NCBI RefSeq assembly: GCF_963678635.1
Contig: NW_026971418.1
Span: 1 to 62,000, forward strand
Direction: 5' to 3'
Length of the DNA: 62,000 nucleotides
DNA from: Symsagittifera roscoffensis
Lineage: Eukaryota > Xenacoelomorpha > Acoela > Convolutidae
Positions 24,566 to 33,984 of this stretch are shown here, in pieces. The notes beneath the pieces are model-generated. The model was not told the DNA's origin, searched no databases, and worked only from the letters and a program-made list of their open reading frames with translations. The translations under genes were made by a program, and so were the position numbers. The number at the start of each line of letters is the position of its first letter. Within the stretch, counting starts at the first letter, position 1.

Positions 24566-25531
24566 ATGGACTCGCTAGTGGGACTGGACGAAGTGGGGGT
24601 GCTAGACGAAATCGACTTGGTGAATGATATGGATCAGGATTGGATCGACGATCGATCAGAACCGGAAGTGGAGTTCGAGCCAGAAGCTGAACAGACTCAT
24701 CAGCAAGAACTAACGAACTTGCGCTTGCTCGAATGGCTCCATGATCTGCCGACCGATCCAAAAGAGACGATCCTGACGATTCAGGACGTCGATAAAGACG
24801 GCATCAAATACATCAGTCATGACAATACCGAGTCCAACTGGGTCGCACCAGATGGTCCTCTACGTGTTCCACAATCCAACCTTGATCTCCTAGACTTTGG
24901 GCGATCGACGGGGACGTCGATGGATATTTTTGTCCGGAGAGTGGGGGTACGACTCACCCACACCGAAAATCTGATACTAAAAAAATTGAAATCTGCAAGA
25001 GAAACCGGAGAACTAGAGACAGAGATCGAGATTGCTAAAAAACTACCTTTTGGACGAATTTTTGAATCGTATTTCGATCTACCGAACCATTATTTGAACA
25101 ATATCGTCAAAACGGACAGCGATTTCATACTCACGGAACGCACGTGCGCTATAGCGATAACCGCGGACGTAAGCTTCAAAACTGCACTAGCGGCTGATTT
25201 CAAAAGAGAGTATAAGAACATCGAATTTTTATGGAAACAGAGGCCAGGTGTGGGAGGGATGATAGCGCTGCCCCCTGGTGCATCACAGATAGCAGAGAAA
25301 TATTTATGGTTCCTGGTTATTAAGGCAACTGATAGGCAACACGTAGATCCAAAGAGCTTGGTATTGGCCTTGACTCGACTTAGGGATTTTTTGGTTGAGA
25401 GAGGAGTGACCTCTCTCTCGTTACCAGTGTATGATCCTAATATGGGAAAGCTATATCCGAGAGAGTTGTACGCACTTGTACATGTGATATTTTCAGAAAC
25501 TGACATAGAGGTTTACTTACATAAAAAATAA
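24566..25531 (+). CDS. Macro (ADP-ribose-binding-like) domain downstream of integrase
   Basis: 321 codons. Residues 1-180 are acidic then mixed, with no known domain. Residues 185-321 match the macro-domain pattern: a strand and ADV with the helix KTALAADFKREY (about 199-216), a PGVGGMIALP loop (227-236), the strand LWFLVIKATDR, and SLSLPVYDPNMGKLYPREL (283-301), which corresponds to the loop gripping the distal ribose, then a final strand. Macro domains bind ADP-ribose and some remove it from proteins or hydrolyse ADP-ribose 1''-phosphate. It lies in the same frame as integrase, separated by TAG 24503, and the intervening codons read as protein. Assignment is by pattern, not by search; catalytic activity is unknown. 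Confidence 0.65.
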   Translation: MDSLVGLDEVGVLDEIDLVNDMDQDWIDDRSEPEVEFEPEAEQTHQQELTNLRLLEWLHDLPTDPKETILTIQDVDKDGIKYISHDNTESNWVAPDGPLRVPQSNLDLLDFGRSTGTSMDIFVRRVGVRLTHTENLILKKLKSARETGELETEIEIAKKLPFGRIFESYFDLPNHYLNNIVKTDSDFILTERTCAIAITADVSFKTALAADFKREYKNIEFLWKQRPGVGGMIALPPGASQIAEKYLWFLVIKATDRQHVDPKSLVLALTRLRDFLVERGVTSLSLPVYDPNMGKLYPRELYALVHVIFSETDIEVYLHKK

Positions 25532-26015
25532 TATCTGAGCATATGCTAGGAATTGCGTTTGGCGATAAGTGGTTTTTATTAAGTTACTTGATGAGAATTA
25601 GTGTCAAGTTTTAGATTAACGTTAGGTTTTAGGTACAATGTGAGGGATTAGGTTTTTATGTGATAATATAGATGTGTGATGTTTATGTGTTATGTTATCG
25701 TTATGATATGTTTTATGTTTTGTGTCATAGAAGACCTAGATTACTCCAGGTCATCAAGGTGACAGCGCTCATTGTGCTACCCTGACGCAGATACGGGTGG
25801 ACGATCCACCTTGATGCTAAATTTTTAAATCAGAATTGAGAAGAGAATTTCAATGAAGAGTTTTAAAGAATTGAATGATGTTTTATCCAAAAATGATGGT
25901 TTTAAGTCGCGACTTGTTTTTTAGATCTTGATTGATCAGAAATTGTTTATTGAATTCATTGAATCAAACGAGACAGGAAGAAACTACACGACAACGAGAA
26001 TCAACGCGATAAGAT
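25532..26015 (+). other. Spacer between macro ORF and second coding block
   Basis: 485 bp without an ORF, AT-rich except for the structured segment at 25752-25816. It separates the pol block from the downstream block, the place where an env-like gene would sit and where splicing or internal initiation would have to act. Confidence 0.6.
25752..25816 (+). ncRNA. Candidate structured RNA element in spacer
   Basis: CATCAAGGTG at 25752-25761 pairs perfectly with CACCTTGATG at 25807-25816. Inside this stem, AGCGC/GTGCT can form a five-pair hairpin with a TCATT loop, and ACCC/GGGT a second one. The result is a multibranched, cloverleaf-like fold in an otherwise AT-rich spacer between two coding blocks. 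It could help expression of the downstream ORF. This is inference from pairing only. Confidence 0.35.
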
Positions 26016-28274
26016 ATGGGTGACACGAACGAACTTATGGAATTCCTCTCAGCGAGTCTAGGAGCGACTCTAGACGAGATCTATCAGCGGCTGATTGATT
26101 GTGATTTTACACGAGAAGACCCGGGGCTGTCGATGTTTGTGGTCGCGCTCCTCAAGGCATTAGGACGAGAGGGTCGAGGGAATTGCGCTACAGAAGTCGT
26201 GTTGATGTTGGCCTTCGGTGAGTCCGGGACCGCCGAGAGAGGTCGAAACCGACTGATAAGATGGCGGCGTGGAGAAATGTCTGGCCACGACCTAGCTCGT
26301 GAGCCAGGACTAGGTGAACAGAGGGACCACCGTCTAGGTGAGATGCCCTTGCCGACCCAACCTGCGCAGCCGCTCATCGGAGCGAGAAGACTACGTGATG
26401 GGCCAGGCCCGTCACATTCGGTCGACTCTCCAACAGCTGCTCATCCTACGAAGAGAGTGAGGGTGAGTGAAATAGAGATCCAGACGTCGGAGACGATCGA
26501 GACGCTGGAGAAGAAGGAGAGAGATCAAAGCGAGCTGTGTGCCAAACTCCAGGAGTATGGGGCGATAGCTCGAGAAAGAGACGAATGGAAGAAGAAATAT
26601 AAAGATCTGCAGGTGGCCTACAAGGAGGATGAAATAAAGCACCTGAAGGAGCTGTATATGGCAAAGGTGAGCCAAGTGTCACAGGAAGTTCTGGTGACAA
26701 TGAAATCGGAGGGATCCAGCGACACACGCCCCAAGACAAGAGTACAGGAGCTGTGTGCATCGAGAGGGCCCGAGGCTCCTCAGCAGACACAACAGTCTGC
26801 TTCCAGTCAGAGGAACACGATACCAGACCCTTCTGACACCTATCTCGCTCCTCAGTTCCAAGAATCATTCAATCAAGTGGCCAGAGCAACAATGGATGAG
26901 ATCAACAGAACCACTGGGCGGACATTGGGTAGGATCGTTCCTTCCCAACGTCGTGATCATTCATCCAATAGCTCGTGGCGAGCACCCCGCACGGTAGCGT
27001 CCTCGGGGACTACCCAGGGCGGAACCTTCCAAAAGTCCTGCGTGGTAGACATTAGGAAGAATCTGATGACACGTCACCAGTTCACGCAAGTGGCTGCGGA
27101 GCATCCTCGAGCCTGCCTGAATGACATGAGCTGGAACCCCGCTACGAGTGACCAGGTAATTCCCCCAAGGAGTCGCCACTTGATAATAGGAGACAGTTTG
27201 GTGAGGGATCTGAATGACATCTTCGTCTATGGTCAGACTACCACTCTGTCCTTTGGAGGAGCCTCAGTGGCTCAAGTCATCAATATGATGGAAATCCAGA
27301 GCGAGGATCACCTGGATACGCTGGTGATAATGCTGGGAACCAACGACGTCTCGAGAGCCCCAGTGACTCCGGAGAGCAAGTGGGAGCCTCTGTTGGTATG
27401 CCTCCTGAATGAACTGAAGGAGAAGTACATGCCCAGGCTTGTGGTGCTGTGCACGATACCACAAAACCCGCTGGTGGGCACCACAGTGGCAGATTTCATG
27501 AATGGCAACGTGACACGGTGGAACGAAATGATCCGTAATCTGGTGAGAAATAACCCTGGCGAGCTGCGACTTCTGGATCTCGAAAACATGCTCCGCATGA
27601 TTGATCACATCGCGCTTACCAGAGATGGAATATATTTCAACACCCAACGAGGGAGACACTGGGTGAATGATGTATTTCAGACGCAGTTAAGGAAAGTGGA
27701 GCAGGAGTCGAGGGCGACCAGTTCTCTGGCTCGGACCAGCTCGACCGGAGGAAGTAGAATAAGGGCAAGCGTGCCTGAATCCCTTGTCAACCGCCCAGGG
27801 CCCTTGGCAATGGAGACGGCTGCAGCCAATCCCATCGCTCCGAGCTCAAACGTAAGAGAGATGCTAGGGACTGCTCCTCCTCCCAGAACACAACCGCTTG
27901 AAAGCCGACTCGGGAGATCAGTGGTTCAGAACAGGAATAACTCCCAGACCGTGTCTAGGAGGAACGATCCGCCCGCCACGGTAAACCCTGCTTCAGCAGC
28001 AGGACCGTCTACGAGCGCCGTGCCAGCGGAGGGAGTTGAACCAGGCAGCGTGCTGCTTTGGAACAGATCAGACCCTAGTCATTGGGGACAGTACAAGACG
28101 GACATGTCCACGAAGTTGAACATGAATACCCTGACGTGTCGGGAGGACACAATGAAAATGATTGGCGGAGAAAGTCCCACAGTGTCGCGACTATATCGGA
28201 TACCGGGCGTGGATTGGCTGGTAGCAGAGCCGAGCAGTTCAGCTCTACGACTACGCTTCGGCACGCAGACTTGA
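26016..28274 (+). CDS. SGNH/GDSL-hydrolase-like ORF in env position
   Basis: 752 codons from ATG 26016. Residues 1-90 are an unknown helical domain, 155-230 a coiled coil, 240-380 a disordered linker. Residues 387-560 are SGNH-like: block I LIIGDSLVRDLN (Ser394), a Gly block SFGGAS (412-417), block III GTND (441-444) and block V DGIYFN (537-542). In active enzymes block V is usually DxxH; here the His position is Tyr540, although a His occurs at 548. The tail is Pro/Ser-rich. Such esterase-like ORFs are known as extra genes in some retroelements. The ORF probably once continued into the next one via a frame change near 28250. No signal peptide or membrane segment is evident. Confidence 0.75.
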   Translation: MGDTNELMEFLSASLGATLDEIYQRLIDCDFTREDPGLSMFVVALLKALGREGRGNCATEVVLMLAFGESGTAERGRNRLIRWRRGEMSGHDLAREPGLGEQRDHRLGEMPLPTQPAQPLIGARRLRDGPGPSHSVDSPTAAHPTKRVRVSEIEIQTSETIETLEKKERDQSELCAKLQEYGAIARERDEWKKKYKDLQVAYKEDEIKHLKELYMAKVSQVSQEVLVTMKSEGSSDTRPKTRVQELCASRGPEAPQQTQQSASSQRNTIPDPSDTYLAPQFQESFNQVARATMDEINRTTGRTLGRIVPSQRRDHSSNSSWRAPRTVASSGTTQGGTFQKSCVVDIRKNLMTRHQFTQVAAEHPRACLNDMSWNPATSDQVIPPRSRHLIIGDSLVRDLNDIFVYGQTTTLSFGGASVAQVINMMEIQSEDHLDTLVIMLGTNDVSRAPVTPESKWEPLLVCLLNELKEKYMPRLVVLCTIPQNPLVGTTVADFMNGNVTRWNEMIRNLVRNNPGELRLLDLENMLRMIDHIALTRDGIYFNTQRGRHWVNDVFQTQLRKVEQESRATSSLARTSSTGGSRIRASVPESLVNRPGPLAMETAAANPIAPSSNVREMLGTAPPPRTQPLESRLGRSVVQNRNNSQTVSRRNDPPATVNPASAAGPSTSAVPAEGVEPGSVLLWNRSDPSHWGQYKTDMSTKLNMNTLTCREDTMKMIGGESPTVSRLYRIPGVDWLVAEPSSSALRLRFGTQT

Positions 28275-29068
28275 ATGGGTTGCCTCAGGACAATACCTTT
28301 GGACCTTTGAATACCCGGTCTCTTACGGACGTCCGACAGAGAGCCCGGGAACTGACGCCACCTGCTCGCAAGGGCAAGTTTCAGGCAGAGAACAAGCCCA
28401 ATAACAAGCATCACAAGATGTACAGGCAGTTTGCTAAACCACCCGGTCAGACGCCTGGCGAGTATTCGAGGGACTACCCCCGAACGACCACGGTGGATGG
28501 AGATGACAAGAGATATGGGAAACTGAAGGCCCCAATAGGCGACGGCCTGTTTGCAGCTTATGATCCCTTAGATATGAAAGCTGCCAAGTATCTGGTTGTG
28601 ACCAGTTCCGATTATCTCTATGCGCCCCGTTCTCTCTTTTGGCCCGACGTGATTTTCTTGACGGCGCCTAAATTGGACTGGGGACAGGCAATAGGCATGA
28701 TGATAAGTGTACGAAGGGTGGTCAGCATGGAGCCGCAGGTGATAGTGGCTGCAGGCTCAAATGATCATCTACAAAGCAGGGGTTTGTTGACACGTCTGAC
28801 GGATGGGTCGATCCCGAGCAACGAGGTCATAGGGGAGGCGATAATGACATTGCTCTCGGCGATGGCTGAGGTAGAAACAGCAGCAAAACAACGTTTCACC
28901 CAAAATGTAGTGAAGGTGGTCTTTGTGTTGTCACCAGGGTACGCTGCATTGCCAGAACCCCTTCAGTTTGTGTACACGATGGTCACAACGATAGCAGAGG
29001 GACGGTTCAACGTGATAATTCCTGCCCCGAACAGAGTGGTAGACCCAGACAACTATTACTCATCCTGA
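28250..29068 (+). pseudogene. Second, divergent SGNH-like region
   Basis: The frame is open from 28082 but becomes protein-like only after about 28250, where the previous ORF's frame fails. The central part has the alternating strand-helix pattern of an SGNH fold: YLVVTSSDYLY stands where GDS is expected and VIVAAGSNDHL resembles the GTND block. The nucleophile motif is not canonical, so it is probably a non-catalytic relative arisen by duplication. TGA at 29066-29068 interrupts it; the same frame continues at once with sequence that reads as protein, so this stop looks like damage inside a longer ORF. Confidence 0.5.
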
Positions 29069-30301
29069 TCTGAGCTTCCAGCCGTCTGGGCTGACATTTC
29101 CAATGCCATACAGGGACTCAAAGATTGTAGCACAACTCGGTTGGTGCTGGATGAGGTTCTGGGGTTGGAGCTGTCCAACTTTGCCAGATTACTGAAGTTA
29201 AGACCAGGGGTAGATGACGATCATCTGTTAGTACAACAGGTGGCTGATGATCTCTGGTTCAGACAGGTGGATGATGCCGAGAATGAGCAGGGCAGGACAG
29301 TCAGGAAGAACATGACGTCAGCGGAAGAAGATCTCATGGCAATGGCTTTGCGCACGAAGCCGCACAACAACGTATGGTTGTACTTGTCACCAAGGCTGTG
29401 CACCTTGGGTGAGGACGCATTCGAGCATGCGCCGGCAGTGATAAAAGAGATACACGTGTATCTGAAGAACTTGTTTGATGCCCGGGAGTTAGCTGGGGGC
29501 ATGATGTTGAAATTGATGCAGGACGTAAACACGATGTCACTGGACAAGTTCCAAGCTGACGTGCTAGCCACGAGGGCACAGTATGAACGATCGGATGCCA
29601 TCTTGGGTGGAATGGGAGTGGGATGGACGCCATCCTTCCTGTCGACGTGCTATCCGAGGGCATCTCGGAACCTGATCGCGAGTTTCGTCAAGGACATCAG
29701 GAAGTTGTCGATTGGCCTGATATTAGCCCTATACGTGACATTTGGTCATGAAAATTTCGTGAAGGGACCGGCGAACCTCTTCACCCAAGCGTTGGCAGAT
29801 TTGAGATTGGATGGACTCCTGACTCTGATTGCCATGACCTACGGTCGACTGGGTGATTTGCTCGTGCTGTTGCGTTACCCTGAACAACTCCAGGGAACAA
29901 GTCGTGAAATCAACGCGCAGTTGGAAACCGCCTCGCTCAGGAAGATGAAAGACTGGAGGACTCTCCTGCTCCAATATCTCTTGCAACAGAACAGAATCGT
30001 CACGGGAGAAGACAAGGTGGCGACTGATGCGGGTGAGTGCAAGCAGTATTGTGGCATGCCCTTGCTGACCGATTTGGCTGTCATGATGCGGATCGATCCG
30101 TTGGCTCTGATTCACGGACTGCGGGAATTCGTCACTGTGGTGTATGGACCGATGATGTCTTTCGCGTTCCCAGACGTGCAAGTCAAGGCATACAGGAATT
30201 CTGTGTTGCATACAGTATATCAACCTGGTCTCAGTCGTGGACTGTTCCGTGCTGAATTGGGTAGAGCAGAGGGAGCTGAGAGGGCTGGCCAGCGACGATA
30301 G
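29069..30301 (+). pseudogene. Element A unknown helical domain
   Basis: Continues in frame with the preceding ORF; the first in-frame ATG-like start is at 29141. It is rich in Leu, Ala and Arg with long predicted helices (for example LLLQYLLQQNRI), and no catalytic or metal-binding motif stands out. It has a few hydrophobic stretches (SIGLILALYVTFGH, FVTVVYGPMMSFAF) but none clearly a membrane anchor. It could be a particle or nucleoprotein component specific to this element family. The frame derails near 30255 and coding continues in another frame. Confidence 0.45.
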
Positions 30302-30869
30302 GCTGTTGGGAAGAATATCGGAGCCAGGTTGGGTGTTGATGGATTTCAACAACCACTTCAAGTGCCGAATTGGCCGTGAGGACCTTTCCCACATCCAGTT
30401 TAACACGAAGTTTTGGAATTTGAGGCCAATAGTGAAGGATACAGGAGCGGCTATGAGAGTCCCACTCTTGCCAGAAGCCTACGCACACGCGAAAGAGAAC
30501 CAGCAAGCGTGGCTTTCTGGGTCCAAGCCGCTGCCGGACCAATGCCCTCGATATCTACCGATAAGGAGGATGTTGTTGGGAGTCACATCTCCCGTCATTG
30601 CCGCTCGTGATGCAGAGAAGAGAATGCTGAAGTGGAGCAAAGGGATGGAGCCGCGCTTCATCAGCTGGAATGTTGCAGCCGCGCACACGTTTGACTTCTC
30701 ATTTCCTGACGCTTGGAGTAGGAAAAAGATCAAGACACTACCTTCCAGGAGACCAGAGGTCTCGGCTGAATTGTGGAATGAAGTGTACACTCCCACAGAT
30801 GACTTATCGAGACTGAAGTGGTCAGGAGAAGTGAAAGTAGTGATGACTGTTACTGACCAAATTCCCTAA
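30250..30869 (+). pseudogene. Element A last coding segment, 3'-truncated
   Basis: Takes over from the previous ORF after a frame change near 30255. About 200 codons of protein-like sequence with no recognised domain. The stop at 30867-30869 lies inside the CCCAAATACTGACAA repeat that begins at about 30855-30860, so the natural C-terminus and whatever followed (3' UTR, LTR) are missing. This is the 3' breakpoint of element A. Confidence 0.45.
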
Positions 30870-32262
30870 TACTGACAACCGATGGTTTGTTGACAGAAAA
30901 CCTAAAACAAACTTGGAACAAAAAAATTTTACATATGGGCGAAATCCCAAATACTGACAATAATTCGTTGCAGTTGGAAAACTCCAAATAGTGACAATAT
31001 TTCGTTGCAGTTGCAAAATCCCAAATACTGACAAATCCCAAATACTGAAAGTAAGCTCTGCAAAACTCCAAATACGGTCAATAAATTGTTGCAGTTCTAA
31101 AAAATCTCAAAAGCTGACAACCGATAGTTTGTTGCAGTTCTGCAAAATCCCAAATATCGGTTGTCAGTATCGATAGTTTGTTGCAGTTCTGCGAAATCCG
31201 AAATACTGGCAATATCCATGTTATATGGGGATCAACCGTACAATTTCCTCAATCGATTTAGGGGGATAAAAACCGATGATCTTATTAACTATATCTCTAC
31301 CTATTGTAATGGGGGGGGGGGTAGTTAACAAGGTTCAAAGTTCGTGGAGACATAAAAGGAGGCTATAATTTATTGGGGGGATATTCTTTACAAGGTCCCA
31401 TAAAATGGAAAAATTAACAAAATACAAAACTGCGGTATTGTATTTTTGTCCCGTTTGTGTATTTTGATTTCGTATTTGCATTTCTTTTTAGCACTAAGTC
31501 AAATAAGTCGGTCCGCATCAATACTGTTCGTTGCAGTTGCAAAAGCCAAAAGACTGACAAAAATCCCAAATACTGACAAAAAGATCTGCAAAATCCCAAA
31601 CAATTACAATAACTCATTGCAGTTCCGCAAAATCCCGAATACTGACAAAAATCCCAAGTACTGACAACCGATGGTTTGTTGACAGAAAACCTAAAACAAA
31701 CTTGGAAAAAAAAGTTATTACATATGGGCAAAATCGCAAATACTGACAATAATTCGTTGCAGTTGGAAAATCCCAAATAGTGACAACAGTTCGTTGCAGT
31801 GGCAAAACCCCAAATACTGACAAATCACAAATACTGACTGTAAGGTCTGCAAAACTCCAAATACTATCAATAAATTGTTGCAGATCTAATAAATCCCAAA
31901 TGCTGACAATCGATAGTTTGTCGCAGTTGTGCAAAATCCCACATATCGGTTGTCAGTATCGATAGTTTGTTGCAGTTCTGCGAAATCCCAAATACTGGCA
32001 ATTACCATTATATATGGGGATCAACCGTACAATTTCCCCAATCGGTTTAGGGGGATAAAAACCCGCGATTTTTTTAAAATATTTCTCTACCTAATGTATG
32101 GGGGTAGCTAACAAGGTAAAAAATTTGTGGGGGCCTATTGGGGGGTATTTAACAAGGTACAAAGTTCGTGGAGGCCTAGAAGGGGGGCTATATCTTTATA
32201 GGGGGATATTCATTACAAGGTCCCATAAAGTGGAAAAATTAACAAAATACAAAACTACGGCT
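30861..32262. repeat. Tandemly duplicated ~600-bp repeat with AATACTGACAA sub-repeats
   Basis: Copy 1 (30861-31436) and copy 2 (31651-32262) are collinear at roughly 85-90 percent identity, starting with CTGACAACCGATGGTTTGTT and ending AATTAACAAAATACAAAACT. Each contains many short CCCAAATACTGACAA and TTCGTTGCAGTT units, and GGGGGATA / AACAAGGT motifs in the distal part. The 31437-31650 spacer includes about 80 bp (31446-31525) repeated at 33537-33615. The small ORFs on both strands are by-products of the sub-repeats. Confidence 0.85.
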
Positions 32263-33160
32263 TTGGATCTTGATATGTTCTCCCTCTATGATATCTTGTA
32301 ACGAAAAATATCGTGAAAATTGATTTTTAGTTTTCAGAACCGATATCGAATCTGATTTGATTTTATTTTTGATTTGATTTCCTTTATCCATTACCGATCA
32401 AATAGATATTTGACTGGTTTCGAGTGCAAAAATAAGTTTAACATTATCCTTAACGTTTTCCTTCAAGTGTTATTTTTTTTACAAAATGGTTAATAAATTT
32501 ATTCAAGGTTAATAAATTGCTTTTGCATCTCAGATAAACTCTTTCAACTGATTGTTTGCAAAGGACGAATTCTTTCATTGGTTCTTAGTTTTCAGTTTAT
32601 CTGATAACCCTAAGAGGTCTGTTGGCCTGGAGATAGAGAAAATGGCTACCAAACCAGAGATCGTTGGTTCAAATCCTCGGCAGTGCAAGCTGTTTTCAAA
32701 ACAACGAAGTAAACGTGCATCAAAATTATTGTGGTCTAAAACACGTTTTTTTAAAAAATTTATATCATAATAGAGTTTAAACCTCGCATTTCACAATTCA
32801 TTTCACGATTGTGGTTCGCAATTCACAATTGAGGTACCGGTTGCTCATTCTAAAGGGTATATTCACGAATTTGATGTGACACAGCTTCCAAAAGATTTGA
32901 TGCTGGATTCCAATAAAATGATATAGTGCTCAAGAATTTGCGGATTCCACTAAAATTCATTGGCTCTTTTTCTTATTGCCCCAACTCACATATGAATCAA
33001 TTTTATGCTGTGAAGAGGGCTTTGCTTTTGTAACGAGGGCTAACAATGTAAAAGCCTAATTATAGTCTGCATACCATTTTTTGTAACAAAATCAATAATG
33101 TGAAAAAATAGTTACTGTCTAATTTTTAATCCTGAATGAGTTTTTTTTTATTTTTTTTTC
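32263..33160. other. AT-rich stretch, nothing recognised
   Basis: No ORF or repeat of note. A coding-like stretch at 32552-32770 is short and without motif. Confidence 0.5.
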
Positions 33161-33860
33161 CAGAGTGCGACCTACAATTTTGCAAAAAAGCAACATGGCC
33201 CGCCATTTTGCTCGAAAACGATGCAAAAAAGGAATGCGAAACTGAAAAATTTGAATTGCATGTTCTGTGTCACGGAGGGCTTCAGCGACTGCTAGAGAAC
33301 TGCAGAGCATGTGTTGTCGACTGGATGCTGGGAGAGGATAAGAGCCAATTGAAGACCTGAACTCAAGCAAAAGTTGCTCTCTCCCTCTAGGAAAAAGTAT
33401 AGCTTCGTGCGGGACATTTATGATGAGTGCTAATTACCAATCAGAGCGAAGCAGAGCAGGGCTAATTTGATCTGCGAGGATCAAACCGGTGATGACCAGA
33501 ATGAGTGAAGATGTATTTTTTTGAAATTAAATACGAATTCATCGATTTTTGTGTATTTTGATTTCGTATTTGCTTTTCGTTTTAGCACTATGTCAACTAA
33601 TTCGGTCTGCATCACGACAATGACGAAGAGGCAGGCGACGAGACGTAGTACCGTTAAAACTGTGTTGGGAACCAGCAGAAAGACGCTCAAGACCAAGAGG
33701 ACAAGCAAGACGACCTCCTGGAACAAACATGAGCCGTGCAAAAATGGGCTTGATGTGACGATTTCCTGTTGCAAGCAGGAACCAAACGAGCCGAATGCGA
33801 CGAGCTGGTACAAACGGGAATTGGCAATGATTTTGGGCAAAATGGAGCCGGAGGTCTAGG
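33161..33860 (+). pseudogene. Possible exons upstream of the JmjC-type gene
   Basis: A T-rich tract ending TTTTTTTTTCCAG at about 33163 looks like a splice acceptor and opens a 65-codon Cys-rich stretch ending at 33360. A second ORF (effective part 33590-33859, basic, Ser/Thr-rich) ends with a GAG|GTCTAG junction that could serve as a donor in phase 0 to the exon at 33985. The start of that ORF (33537-33615) duplicates 31446-31525, so part of it is repeat-derived. Relation to the downstream JmjC segments is inferred from strand and spacing only. Confidence 0.25.
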
Positions 33861-33984
33861 AACCCGTAACGACCATTTCAATTGTATGTAACAAAAACGT
33901 CGTTTCAATAATTGTCTACCCACTAGTCTGCAAGTATAATTGTCCACCCACTAGCCTGCAATTAAATCAACGTCTCTGTTTTAG

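Larger units (their letters stand above)
16741..30860 (+). mobile_element. Element A: oversized Ty3/gypsy-type retrotransposon, decayed
   Basis: Order on the plus strand: gag, CCHC knuckles, protease, RT, RNase H, integrase with GPF motif, macro domain, a 485-bp spacer with a foldable RNA, then a second block with two SGNH-like regions and a helical region. Integrase lies downstream of RNase H, the Ty3/gypsy order. Damage includes an in-frame TGA (16915), frame changes near 18440, 19700, 20657, 21393 and 22450-22520, an in-frame TAG (24503), a frame change near 28250, a TGA (29066) and a frame change near 30255. Three different stop codons argue for decay, not recoding. The 3' end is lost in the repeat starting at about 30860; no LTR pair was found. 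Confidence 0.9.

Noticed and set aside
16741-30869. Genetic code change or programmed read-through explaining the stops in element A
   Set aside because: TGA, TAG and indels all occur in one element, and the indels fall in places such as a G run, so decay is simpler.
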